DNA of 64,000 nucleotides from Paludibacter sp. Its GTDB lineage: Bacteria > Bacteroidota > Bacteroidia > Bacteroidales > Paludibacteraceae. Location: NCBI GenBank assembly GCA_028690665.1, contig JAQVAV010000018.1, forward strand, positions 1-64,000, read 5' to 3'. Of this stretch, positions 48,894 to 56,890 are shown one piece after another. The notes beneath the pieces are model-generated. The model did not search any database. It was not told the origin of the DNA and was given only the letters and a program-made list of their open reading frames with translations. How positions within the stretch are numbered: the stretch's first letter is position 1; each line of letters starts with the position of its first letter. Position numbers and translations under genes: made by a program.

Positions 48894-49264
48894 GTATAGA
48901 CTTCAAATCGACAAAAGGAATTTTTCAGCAGATTGCCGATAACCTTTGTCATCAAATGCTGGAAGGGAAGTTGCCTGTGGGAGAACGGATTCCTTCGGTA
49001 CGCGATTTGGCAGTGGAATACGAAGTTAACCGCAATACATTATTACGGACATATTCCATACTCGAAGATGCGGGAATTATTGTCAACAAACGCGGTATAG
49101 GATTTTTTGTGGCCGAGAATGCCATTGAACTGATTCGTGAAAATGAAAAAAAGGAGTTTTTCAATAACGAATTACCTGACTTTCAACAAAAAGTTCAGCT
49201 TCTGAAACTTACAAAAGATGATTTAACAGAGCTTCTTGAAATCATCAATAATAACTCTAAATAA
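48890..49264 (+). CDS. YtrA-type GntR-family regulator
   Basis: This 124-residue protein is a short GntR regulator with an N-terminal winged helix (GIFQQIADNLCHQMLEGKLP, then IPSVRDLAVEYEVNRNTLLR) and a short helical C-terminus for dimerisation, the YtrA subfamily. In most ytr-type operons the regulator is the first gene; here it is last. It overlaps the permease by four bases. It probably autoregulates the transporter genes. Confidence 0.88.
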   Translation: MSIDFKSTKGIFQQIADNLCHQMLEGKLPVGERIPSVRDLAVEYEVNRNTLLRTYSILEDAGIIVNKRGIGFFVAENAIELIRENEKKEFFNNELPDFQQKVQLLKLTKDDLTELLEIINNNSK

Positions 49265-49284
49265 ATATCTATTAATCATCCAAA

Positions 49285-49333
49285 AGAAATCAATTCAAAG
49301 GGATTCAATCCCTGACTATTGATTTCTAATTTT
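49285..49333 (+). terminator. Nested hairpin after the YtrA-type gene
   Basis: AGAAATCAAT (49285-49294) pairs with ATTGATTTCT (49318-49327), and the loop contains an inner GGGATT/AATCCC hairpin. A short T-rich stretch follows. It may be a terminator or attenuator before the next gene. Confidence 0.45.
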
Positions 49334-49345
49334 AAAAATAATCTT

Positions 49346-50017
49346 ATGAAAATCAGCAGAATTATCATAATTTCATTTATCGCATTTGTGTTGATAAGCA
49401 TCTTGGTATTGTTCATCGATTCAAAAAATCATAAAGATGATCGTTTAAGGAAAGGCTCTGAGATAAAAACAGAGAACCTGAGCGATTTCAGCGTCCTTGT
49501 AGCCGAAGATGGTTCGGATATACATGTAAATCAAAAAGATACTAATAAAATCAACATTGAGTATTCTGAAGAAAAACCCATAGTAAAGAATCTTTACCGA
49601 CTATCAAATGACACTCTGTTTGTACAGAAAGGCAACCGGGTTTTTATCGAATGTAAGGGGTTAAAATCGGTTATCACCTATAACAATTTTTGGTTCGGGC
49701 TTGAAAATTTTCAGGCGGATACACTTCGGGTTGAAACGAATGGAGGGCAAAATCATATAGGCAGGGGCAATGTGTCATATATGACCAAAATTAAAACCCT
49801 AATGATTTCTTCATCTCGAAAAGCATGGAATGAAATCTGCTCATCAGATATTTCAAATATTGGAATTAGCTTGAAGGATAGCGCCTATTTAAAAATTTCA
49901 AGTCATTGTAATTCCATTACAGGAGAATTAAAGTCTCTCTCAAATTTGAGTATTGAAGTTCCTGCCAATGAGATAAACATAAAACGACAGGATAGTAGCC
50001 GATTGCAAGTATATTAA
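49346..50017 (+). CDS. Membrane-anchored DUF2807-like protein
   Basis: This 223-residue protein has an N-terminal membrane segment (IIIISFIAFVLISILVLFID). A beta-rich body follows with repeats such as DFSVLVAEDGSDIHVNQKD and LKDSAYLKISSHCNSITGEL, like the beta-helix of DUF2807 putative auto-transporter adhesin head proteins. The start at 49346 is chosen over 49319 as it begins directly before the basic-hydrophobic segment. It follows the transporter operon and may belong to the same response. Confidence 0.55.
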   Translation: MKISRIIIISFIAFVLISILVLFIDSKNHKDDRLRKGSEIKTENLSDFSVLVAEDGSDIHVNQKDTNKINIEYSEEKPIVKNLYRLSNDTLFVQKGNRVFIECKGLKSVITYNNFWFGLENFQADTLRVETNGGQNHIGRGNVSYMTKIKTLMISSSRKAWNEICSSDISNIGISLKDSAYLKISSHCNSITGELKSLSNLSIEVPANEINIKRQDSSRLQVY

Positions 50018-50041
50018 ACACAAGCTTTTATTTGAAAAACG

Positions 50042-50078
50042 AAACCCATTAATAATGATTATTAGTGGGTTTTGTTTT
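50042..50078 (+). terminator. Rho-independent terminator
   Basis: AACCCATTAATAA pairs with TTATTAGTGGGTT (one G-U pair), followed by TTGTTTT. It closes the upstream unit. The adjoining TAAATTTG (50078-50085) is a possible -7 box for the next gene. Confidence 0.7.
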
Positions 50079-50113
50079 AAATTTGCAGCACATAGATTTT
50101 TTACTAAAACTAT

Positions 50114-50470
50114 ATGAATTACGAAGACTTACGCGAATATTGTCTGAATTTGAAAGGAGTAACAGAAAGCTTTCCTTTCGACGAATTTTCACTGGTACTG
50201 AAAGTGCAGGGTAAAATGTTTGCTCTTATTCCGTTGGATAATCCCGAAACGCAAATTGCTTTGAAATGTGATCCGGAGCGGGCACTTCAATTACGTGATG
50301 AATTTAATGCTATAACACCTGCTCATCACTTCAACAAAAAACACTGGAACTCTGTACGGGTTGACCCGACAATTTCCGTAGATTTTATGCAGGAACTAAT
50401 CCGGCATTCGTATGATTTGGTAGTGTCTGGCTTAACAAAAAAATTAAAAGAAGAATTAGATAATTTATAA
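50114..50470 (+). CDS. MmcQ/YjbR-family protein
   Basis: This 118-residue protein is a complete MmcQ/YjbR family member (CyaY-like fold) with SFPFDEFSLVLKVQGKMFAL, IALKCDPERALQLRDEF and HHFNKKHWNSVRVD. Members are described as DNA-binding or of unknown role. It is encoded 28 bases upstream of dtd, so it is likely co-transcribed. Confidence 0.88.
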   Translation: MNYEDLREYCLNLKGVTESFPFDEFSLVLKVQGKMFALIPLDNPETQIALKCDPERALQLRDEFNAITPAHHFNKKHWNSVRVDPTISVDFMQELIRHSYDLVVSGLTKKLKEELDNL

Positions 50471-50498
50471 AAATGTCCCTTTTAGGAGGCTGGGGGTT

Positions 50499-50951
50499 AT
50501 GAGAGTTGTAATACAAAGAGTAAACGAAGCGTCGGTCACTATCGATGGAAAAATAAAATCGGAAATCGGGTTAGGATTAATGATTCTGGTTGGCGTTGAA
50601 GAAGCCGATACAAAAGAAGACAGCGACTGGTTAGCCGGCAAAGTGACAGGTTTGCGTATTTTCGATGACGTGAATGGCATAATGAATCGTTCGGTGCTGG
50701 ATGTGGATGGAGAAATCTTGATTGTAAGCCAGTTTACGCTTCATGCCATGACTAAAAAAGGCAACCGTCCTTCGTACATTCGGGCAGCCAAACACGAAAT
50801 CGCCATTCCCCTATACGAACATTTTTGTAAATCTGTGTCCGAAAAATTGGGTAAAGAAGTAAAAACCGGTACTTTTGCAGCAGATATGAAAGTAGCTCTG
50901 ATCAATAATGGACCTGTAACAATCTGGATAGATAGTAAAAACCGGGAATAA
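50499..50951 (+). CDS. dtd: D-aminoacyl-tRNA deacylase
   Basis: This 150-residue enzyme removes D-amino acids (and glycine mischarged on tRNA-Ala) from tRNA. It has the family motifs SQFTLHA (catalytic region), RVNEASVTIDGK at the N-terminus and the NNGPVTIWID (NxGP-type) motif at the C-terminus. The length is typical. Unusually for this genome it has a strong Shine-Dalgarno-like TAGGAGG about 10 bases before the ATG. Confidence 0.95.
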   Translation: MRVVIQRVNEASVTIDGKIKSEIGLGLMILVGVEEADTKEDSDWLAGKVTGLRIFDDVNGIMNRSVLDVDGEILIVSQFTLHAMTKKGNRPSYIRAAKHEIAIPLYEHFCKSVSEKLGKEVKTGTFAADMKVALINNGPVTIWIDSKNRE

Positions 50952-51008
50952 AATTCCAGACAACGACGATTGGAGGATCTGTAAATTTTATCCGACTTCT
51001 GCACAAAT

Positions 51009-51785
51009 CTATTTACACACTTCATTCAATGTATTGGCCAATTGAATCCCTGCCCGGTAAAGCATTTCATCAAGTTCGTCGGCAAAGCGATAAACATAAT
51101 AGTAGTTGTTGGTGTCTGAATAGTCGTAGGCATATATTTCATTGCGGATTTTGTAGCCCGTTTCGATGGATTGTAGTATTGTATACTTTTTGAATTCAGT
51201 TCTGCGTTTTGCATATTTGTCCTGCAGGTATTTACTAAATTCAGAATATGACATTTTTTTACTGTCGATAATCTGGCCGTCCCAAACAGCATGGACATTT
51301 GTTTTACGTCCGAACCAGTTAATGCTTAATTTATTCCCTCCCAAGTCTTCCACTCTTCCCAAGTGCATAGGTTGATGAAGATCTCCAATAAAATGTACCA
51401 AAAATTTCAAAGCCTCCGCATCATTCGGATCTTTTTTCAGACGATCTTTCATTTGTCCGATAGCGAAAAATAAATGTTCGCCTTCGGCAGTCGGGTCATT
51501 AAGCAACTTTTGTAAATCTCCGGCACTCATGCTATCTTTTAGATTTTGGTAATGCCATTTATAGCTATAGTCGTAAGCTTTGTCACTACGGACATCATCA
51601 GCCCACGTTGCGTAATATATAATGCCATGTGTTCCCAACACTTTATCACATTGTTTTCTGGCTTTTTTCGTAAGATTATTGTAAGCAATGTCGGCAATAA
51701 TTCGGTGTCCGACAGCATCGTAAGCCGAGGCAAACAGCGTTACCCAGAGAAGGATAAAGACAAGAATATTTTTTTTAAACAGCAT
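51009..51785 (-). CDS. Exported S1/P1-type nuclease
   Basis: This 258-residue protein has a signal peptide (about 1-21). The zinc-nuclease pattern follows: AYDAVGHRIIADIAYNNL (metal site near the mature N-terminus), WADDVRSDKAY, FLVHFIGDLHQPMHLGR and NVHAVWD. S1/P1 nucleases cut single-stranded DNA and RNA using three zinc ions. Together with the two endonuclease-I-like proteins it makes a third exported nuclease in this window. It ends near the dtd gene, convergently. Confidence 0.92.
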   Translation of the reverse strand: MLFKKNILVFILLWVTLFASAYDAVGHRIIADIAYNNLTKKARKQCDKVLGTHGIIYYATWADDVRSDKAYDYSYKWHYQNLKDSMSAGDLQKLLNDPTAEGEHLFFAIGQMKDRLKKDPNDAEALKFLVHFIGDLHQPMHLGRVEDLGGNKLSINWFGRKTNVHAVWDGQIIDSKKMSYSEFSKYLQDKYAKRRTEFKKYTILQSIETGYKIRNEIYAYDYSDTNNYYYVYRFADELDEMLYRAGIQLANTLNEVCK

Positions 51786-51804
51786 ATTAATATATGAAAC
51801 ACCG

Positions 51805-53007
51805 TTAATAACCAGCTAAAAGCAATCCGATATCATTTGATGGCAATCCGTAATAATTGGCAACAAGCCGGTTTACGAGCAAGCCTCCATAGACATAAGC
51901 TCCGTTACGGAACCCGGAACTTTCAGCTATAGCAGCCCGGACGCTGCCCGAGTTAGCTATTTTCAATAAAATCGGAGTAAATATATTACTTAGAGCCATA
52001 GAGGTAGTGCGTGGAACGCGGGCTGAAATATTAGGAACGCAATAATGTATAACACCATGCTTTTCATATACAGGATTTTTCAATGTTCTGCATCTTGAGG
52101 TTTCGAAACAGCCTCCCTGATCAACACTGAGATCAACGATTACAGCTCCGGATTTCATCGTTTTTACAAGTTCTTCGGACACCATAAACCTTTCCGAGCC
52201 GTTTATATACCGGAGATTACCAATAACAGCATCAGCAGAGGCAAGCGCTTTGAAAATTACGGCGGGGTGAATAACGGAAGTAAAAACCTGCTGTCCTAAA
52301 TAATGCTGAACTTTGCGAAGCTTATTGATATCGTGGTCGAATATTTTTACCTGAGCGCCCAGTGCCAATGCCGATCGAGCGGCTACGGTTCCGGTAATGC
52401 CGGCTCCCAGAATCACAACTTCGGTCGGAGATATACCGGCAATTCCACCAAGCAGTAGTCCCTTTCCTCCCCGCTCCGTACTCATCAATTCTGCAGCAAC
52501 ATTAATAGATGTACTTCCTTCAATTTCAGAAATAGAACTTACGACCGGAAATGCTTTCTGTTCATCCTTGATTAACTCGTAGGCTATAGCATTCATATTC
52601 TTTTTCATCATTAAACTGATACTTTCGGTAGAAAGATTTGAGAGCTGTAGCATCGACAGAATTGACGACCGATCATTCATCAATTCTATTTCTTCAACCG
52701 TTGGCGGAGCTATTTTCAAAACAATATCCGCACTGAAAACATCAGCCGGAGAATCTACCAAAAATGCTCCTGCTTCGCTGTATTGCAGATCTGAGTATGA
52801 CATCGGCTTTCCGGCACCTCTCTGTACATATATACTGTGTCCTTCTTCTGTGATAATTGCAACACCTTCGGGTGTCAGGGGCAAGCGGGTTTCTATTTCA
52901 CCATTTTCACAAGGAATGCCTATCGAAAGTTTAGGCTGACTTGCGAGTTCACGCAGCAAACATTCTTCGGGAAAAAGTTTTCGTTGTGTTTTAGTATCTA
53001 TTTTCAT
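51805..53007 (-). CDS. ald: Alanine dehydrogenase
   Basis: This 400-residue enzyme interconverts L-alanine and pyruvate with NAD. It has an N-terminal domain with the substrate loop (ETRLPLTPEGVAIITEEGHS and YVQRGAGKPMSYSD), a Rossmann fold with VILGAGITGTVAARSALALG, and VDLSVDQGGCFETS near the active site. The start at 53007 (MKIDTKTQ) is preferred over 53028. A promoter with both -33 and -7 elements lies upstream, leaving a leader of about 110 bases. Confidence 0.9.
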   Translation of the reverse strand: MKIDTKTQRKLFPEECLLRELASQPKLSIGIPCENGEIETRLPLTPEGVAIITEEGHSIYVQRGAGKPMSYSDLQYSEAGAFLVDSPADVFSADIVLKIAPPTVEEIELMNDRSSILSMLQLSNLSTESISLMMKKNMNAIAYELIKDEQKAFPVVSSISEIEGSTSINVAAELMSTERGGKGLLLGGIAGISPTEVVILGAGITGTVAARSALALGAQVKIFDHDINKLRKVQHYLGQQVFTSVIHPAVIFKALASADAVIGNLRYINGSERFMVSEELVKTMKSGAVIVDLSVDQGGCFETSRCRTLKNPVYEKHGVIHYCVPNISARVPRTTSMALSNIFTPILLKIANSGSVRAAIAESSGFRNGAYVYGGLLVNRLVANYYGLPSNDIGLLLAGY

Positions 53008-53124
53008 GCGAAAACAATTTATATACATGGATTGTATATATAACCATACCTAATTTTTCTTTCAAACGGAAAAACTTACGGCTTTTATACAAATTTTCTG
53101 ATGTATGTAATATCAGACTGACTA

Positions 53125-53156
53125 CAAAACTAAATACTATTATCGAGATAGGCAAA
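53125..53156 (-). promoter_or_regulatory. Promoter of ald
   Basis: On the minus strand TTTG (53153-53156) is followed after 20 bases by TAGTTTTG (53125-53132). Both elements and the spacing match the Bacteroidota consensus. Confidence 0.65.
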
Positions 53157-53297
53157 TAATTACAAGGATTTGTCATGTCTTAGATTTTATCTGTCAAACA
53201 GCTATAAACAACTAACAATTAATAAATTATAAAGATAGCCATTTTATAACACAATGAAATTACAGTTACATTTTAGGATTGATTGTAAACAAACGAC

Positions 53298-53305
53298 TAT
53301 CTTTG
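53298..53305 (+). promoter_or_regulatory. -7 promoter box for the DMT permease gene
   Basis: TATCTTTG matches TAnnTTTG and ends 9 bases before the start codon, so the mRNA would have almost no leader. Confidence 0.5.
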
Positions 53306-53314
53306 CACTGAAAT

Positions 53315-54235
53315 ATGGAAAGAAAAAAAATTAATGGGCATATCGCTCTTTTTGCAGCCAATATCCTGTTTGGCTTAAACAACCCGGTTTCACGTTCACT
53401 AATGCCGGAAACTATTGATCCTTACGTGCTTACATTTTTCAGAGTTGGAGGAGGAATGGTACTTTTCTGGGGCGCATCTCTTTTTATGAAAAAAGAAAAA
53501 GTACCTCCCCGCGATATTCTGATGTTCTTTTTTGCCGCCATCTTGTCGCTGACAACCAATCAGTTTCCCTTCATTGTAGGCCTTTCAATGACCTCTCCTA
53601 TCGAAGCTTCAATCGTTGTAACCATGCTACCAATTCTGAGTATGATTTTCGCAGCCATCATCATACGGGAACCCATAACTTTCAAAAAAGCTGTCGGAGT
53701 TCTTATCGGTGCATCCGGCGCACTAATTCTCATTCTTGGCAATAAAGCAAGCATTGGTACCGGGAACCTGAAAGGAAATCTTATTGTACTCGGGGCTGTG
53801 ATTTCTTTTTCCCTTTATTTGACTATATTTAAAGATCTTATATCAAGATATAAGCCATTTACCATTATGAAATGGATGTTCCTGTTTTCTACAATCCAAT
53901 CCTATCCGTTTTGCCACAAAGCACTTATGTCAACAGATTTTACTTCATTTGACACTTCTGCTACTTTGCGAATTATCTATGTGGTAGTTTTTGCAACATT
54001 TATCAGTTACATTCTGCTGGCTGTAGGGCAAAAAGTTCTGCGCCCTACAACACTGAGTATGTATAACTACGTGCAACCCATCGTAGCATCAATCGCGGCA
54101 GTATTTATGGGAATTGATCATTTCGGATTCGATAAAATAATATCGGCATTATTGGTCTTTGCCGGAGTTTATTTTGTAACGCAAAGTAAATCAAAGGAAC
54201 AACTTGATGCTGACAAACTGAAAAAAATCAGTTAA
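53315..54235 (+). CDS. EamA/DMT-superfamily permease
   Basis: This 306-residue inner-membrane protein has ten predicted helices in two EamA repeats (about 8-135 and 150-290). Conserved stretches are AANILFGLNNPVSRSLMP, VLIGASGALILILG and SMYNYVQPIVASIAAVFM. Such exporters move amino acids or metabolites; the substrate is unknown. Its end overlaps the end of recO by 8 bases, convergently. Confidence 0.9.
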   Translation: MERKKINGHIALFAANILFGLNNPVSRSLMPETIDPYVLTFFRVGGGMVLFWGASLFMKKEKVPPRDILMFFFAAILSLTTNQFPFIVGLSMTSPIEASIVVTMLPILSMIFAAIIIREPITFKKAVGVLIGASGALILILGNKASIGTGNLKGNLIVLGAVISFSLYLTIFKDLISRYKPFTIMKWMFLFSTIQSYPFCHKALMSTDFTSFDTSATLRIIYVVVFATFISYILLAVGQKVLRPTTLSMYNYVQPIVASIAAVFMGIDHFGFDKIISALLVFAGVYFVTQSKSKEQLDADKLKKIS

Positions 54236-54950
54236 ATATATCATGAAGTACCTGTAAAGATTTCAGCCCGTAAAATTCCGGGACATGGAGCCGGTAAAAT
54301 TCTATCATTACTTCTAACAATTTGAAGCGCTGTTCCCGGTTCAGCACAAGTTTGTTCAGATTCAGATAATCGAGTTCCAAAGCCTGTTTTAATATCCGGC
54401 TGATTTCCGGCATTATAAAATGATTATGTTGGGGCTTTTCGTTGGTAAAAATTCCATTTATCAGATCAAAATATCCGGTATCACCCATTTCATTATTCGG
54501 AGAAAATCCAAGGAAACGGCTTAATTTCATCATAAAAGCCAAATGGAAATTAGCCAGTCCGTCTTCGCAACAATCAAGAGCCTTTACGGAATTCTCCAGA
54601 AACATAAAAAGAGTTTCGTCCGGCCCGGTCTGTTTAAGGCATCTGTAAAGTAATTCTGACATAAATAAAGCCAAGGCATTTTTTACAGGCTGAGACGGAA
54701 TGCCGGTCAGGGGGTAAAGTATCCGTACATCTTTAATCGTATGCACATCTTTTCCGGGAGTCTGACTTACATCCAAATCGACTAATGACAACGGTTGCAA
54801 AAAAGCGGCACGAAACTTCGATTTTTTATTACTGACACTTCGAACCATGTATGAACTGCGTCCGAATTCCGACGTATAAATCGTAACAATCGTTGAACTG
54901 TCGTTATATTTAATTGAATGAAGTACCACTCCATTTGTTTTTTCGAGCAT
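54228..54950 (-). CDS. recO: DNA repair protein RecO
   Basis: This 240-residue protein works in the RecFOR pathway, helping RecA load on SSB-coated DNA. It has an N-terminal OB-fold (GVVLHSIKYNDSSTIVTIYT, GRSSYMVRSVS) and a helical C-terminal domain. It lacks the C-terminal zinc-finger Cys motif, as do many Bacteroidota RecO proteins. ATG 54950 (MLEKTNG) is the conserved start. The open frame to 55043 is not part of the family. Confidence 0.93.
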   Translation of the reverse strand: MLEKTNGVVLHSIKYNDSSTIVTIYTSEFGRSSYMVRSVSNKKSKFRAAFLQPLSLVDLDVSQTPGKDVHTIKDVRILYPLTGIPSQPVKNALALFMSELLYRCLKQTGPDETLFMFLENSVKALDCCEDGLANFHLAFMMKLSRFLGFSPNNEMGDTGYFDLINGIFTNEKPQHNHFIMPEISRILKQALELDYLNLNKLVLNREQRFKLLEVMIEFYRLHVPEFYGLKSLQVLHDIFN

Positions 54951-55094
54951 AAATTCAGCATTTGAATTCCACAAAAATATATAATTTACCGCTCTTTTTA
55001 GAATCATTATGGTGGAAATACTCACCTCATAATCACAAAACACACTGACATATAATTAGTTGGGCAATATTTTGAAATATTTAAGGGAGAAGCA

Positions 55095-55124
55095 TTGCCA
55101 TTTCAAAAAACTGCCGTATATTTG
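55095..55124 (+). promoter_or_regulatory. Promoter of tRNA-Glu and rpsT
   Basis: TTG (55095-55097) is followed after 19 bases by TATATTTG (55117-55124), a good match to the Bacteroidota -33/-7 promoter. The tRNA begins 55 bases later. Confidence 0.7.
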
Positions 55125-55179
55125 CACCCGCAATTAAACAAAACAATTGCTAGGATAAAAAACGCTCTTATAGCATTTT

Positions 55180-55251
55180 GGCCCATTCGTCTATCGGTTA
55201 GGACGCAAGATTTTCATTCTTGAAAGAGGGGTTCGATTCCCCTATGGGCTA
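55180..55251 (+). tRNA. tRNA-Glu (UUC)
   Basis: The cloverleaf is complete. The acceptor stem is GGCCCAT with ATGGGCT, and the D-arm contains CTATCGGTTAGGAC. The anticodon stem is CAAGA/TCTTG with loop TTTTCAT (anticodon TTC). The T-arm is AGGGG-TTCGATT-CCCCT. CCA is not encoded. It lies 40 bases upstream of rpsT and shares its promoter. Confidence 0.95.
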
Positions 55252-55291
55252 CTTTAAATAACAAAAAGATATTTTAAAAAGTATATTTGAG

Positions 55292-55546
55292 ATGGCAAAT
55301 CACAAATCATCAATTAAGAGAATTCGTCAAACAGAAAAACGCAAACTGCACAACCGTTATTATGCAAAAACAGCTCGTAACGCAGTTCGTAAATTACGTG
55401 TAACGACAGACAAAGCTGCAGCAACCGAAATGTTGCCAAAAATCAGCTCAATGCTTGATAAATTAGCAAAACGCAATGTTATTCACAAAAACAAAGCGGC
55501 TAACCTGAAATCAAAGCTTACTCTTTACGTTAACAAACTGGCATAA
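55292..55546 (+). CDS. rpsT: 30S ribosomal protein S20
   Basis: This 84-residue basic protein starts [20 protein letters not shown], the S20 signature. It is a three-helix bundle that binds 16S rRNA in the small subunit body. The length is normal for the family. It follows tRNA-Glu and is closed by a strong terminator. Confidence 0.98.
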   Translation: MANHKSSIKRIRQTEKRKLHNRYYAKTARNAVRKLRVTTDKAAATEMLPKISSMLDKLAKRNVIHKNKAANLKSKLTLYVNKLA

Positions 55547-55568
55547 GCTTCTTGTAATAAAATACAGA

Positions 55569-55600
55569 AGCCCTTTTCCTGGTCGGGAAAGGGCTTTTTT
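55569..55600 (+). terminator. Rho-independent terminator of rpsT
   Basis: AGCCCTTTTCC and GGGAAAGGGCT form a stem with a short loop, followed by a run of T. It ends 23-54 bases after the rpsT stop. The stretch 55601-55769 holds only the promoter region of the next operon. Confidence 0.9.
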
Positions 55601-55769
55601 GTCATCTGCCTGTTTGAAACAATTAAATGTACAGGAATAGTTTTTGCAGCATTCAATAACGTTGTATTTTTAATTACTTTTGCAGCGTAATTTATACTGA
55701 TTTTGTGACATGGGCAGTTCCTGCTAACTGTCGATTTAAACTGACTAAAAAAGCAAAACACGCAAAAAA

Positions 55770-56483
55770 ATGCTTACAACTATACTTTTGCAAACAATAG
55801 CAACCGCCGACACTGTTTTAAACACACCGGCAATTACATCAGGAACTTCGGGCAACCTGTGGCAATCCATCGAAAAAGGAGGCGTAATTATGATCCCGAT
55901 AGGGATTCTTTTTGTGGCTGCGATTTATATATTTATTGAACGTTACCTGACCATACGCCACTCTACTTCGAGAGAAGGAAACTTCATCAACGACATACAA
56001 ACCCTGATTGAAGAGCACAAAACAGAAGATGCGCTTGAACTGTGCCGCCAAACCGACTCCCCCACCGGAAGAATGGTTGAAAAAGGTGTGAAACGCATCG
56101 GGCGCCCGATAAAAGAAGTGGAGGAATCAATAGAAGTGGAAGGAAAATTTGAAGTTTACGAACTCGAAAAAGGATTGCCTATATTATCGGCCATTGCAGG
56201 TATTGCACCAATGTTCGGATTTCTCGGGACAATATTGGGAGTTATCAAAATTTTCTCCGACATTTCTGTAACAAGCGATGTCAGCATAGGGACAGTGTCA
56301 TCCGGGCTGTACGTAAAAATGATTTCGAGTGCTGCCGGCCTGTTAGTCGGAATCGTCGCTTACATCTTTTATAATTGGTTAAGCCTGAAAATCAGTAAAA
56401 TAACCAATAAAATGGAACGGAACGCCATCAGCTTCATTGATTTTCTGAAAGAAACAGAGTATGATAAATCTTCAGGGAAATAA
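55770..56483 (+). CDS. exbB: ExbB/TolQ/MotA-type proton channel protein
   Basis: This 237-residue inner-membrane protein has three membrane segments (about 37-57, 135-155 and 180-205). The ExbB signature is ISAIAGIAPMFGFLGTILGV followed by VSSGLYVKMISSAAGLLVGI. With ExbD it forms a proton-driven motor. It overlaps exbD by 23 bases, so the two are translationally coupled. Confidence 0.92.
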   Translation: MLTTILLQTIATADTVLNTPAITSGTSGNLWQSIEKGGVIMIPIGILFVAAIYIFIERYLTIRHSTSREGNFINDIQTLIEEHKTEDALELCRQTDSPTGRMVEKGVKRIGRPIKEVEESIEVEGKFEVYELEKGLPILSAIAGIAPMFGFLGTILGVIKIFSDISVTSDVSIGTVSSGLYVKMISSAAGLLVGIVAYIFYNWLSLKISKITNKMERNAISFIDFLKETEYDKSSGK

Positions 56484-56862
56484 AAAGAAGGGAGCGGAGA
56501 TTTTCACTTCATCCATGAACGACATTATGTTTTTCTTAATGTTGTTCTTTATTATTGTCTCTACTTTGCTGAGCCCCAACGTCGTTAAATTAAATCTTCC
56601 CGGAGCCAAAAATTCTCAATCTATCCATAAAAAGGAAATTATGCTTTCGGTAACTAAAGATTTACAATATTTTGTAAATAACAAACAAGTTCCGTTTGAT
56701 AAATTACAGGCAGTTCTGACTCAGGAAATAAACAATGACAAAGATGCTTTTATTGTACTTCGCTGCGATAATACACTTACCGTTCAACAGCTTGTAGATG
56801 TACTCGAAATAGGCAATACACTTCATGTAAAAATGACCCTTGCCACACGTAAAAGGCCCTGA
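56461..56862 (+). CDS. exbD: ExbD/TolR-type motor protein
   Basis: This 133-residue protein has one N-terminal membrane helix (MFFLMLFFIIVSTLLS) carrying the conserved Asp just before it (SMNDIMFFL). A small periplasmic domain follows (MLSVTKDLQYFVNNKQVPFD, AFIVLRCDNTLTVQQLVDVL). It completes the ExbB-ExbD motor. The next gene begins 28 bases later. Confidence 0.93.
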   Translation: MINLQGNKKKGAEIFTSSMNDIMFFLMLFFIIVSTLLSPNVVKLNLPGAKNSQSIHKKEIMLSVTKDLQYFVNNKQVPFDKLQAVLTQEINNDKDAFIVLRCDNTLTVQQLVDVLEIGNTLHVKMTLATRKRP

Positions 56863-56890
56863 ATATCGGGCCCTATAAGGACTTCTCCGT

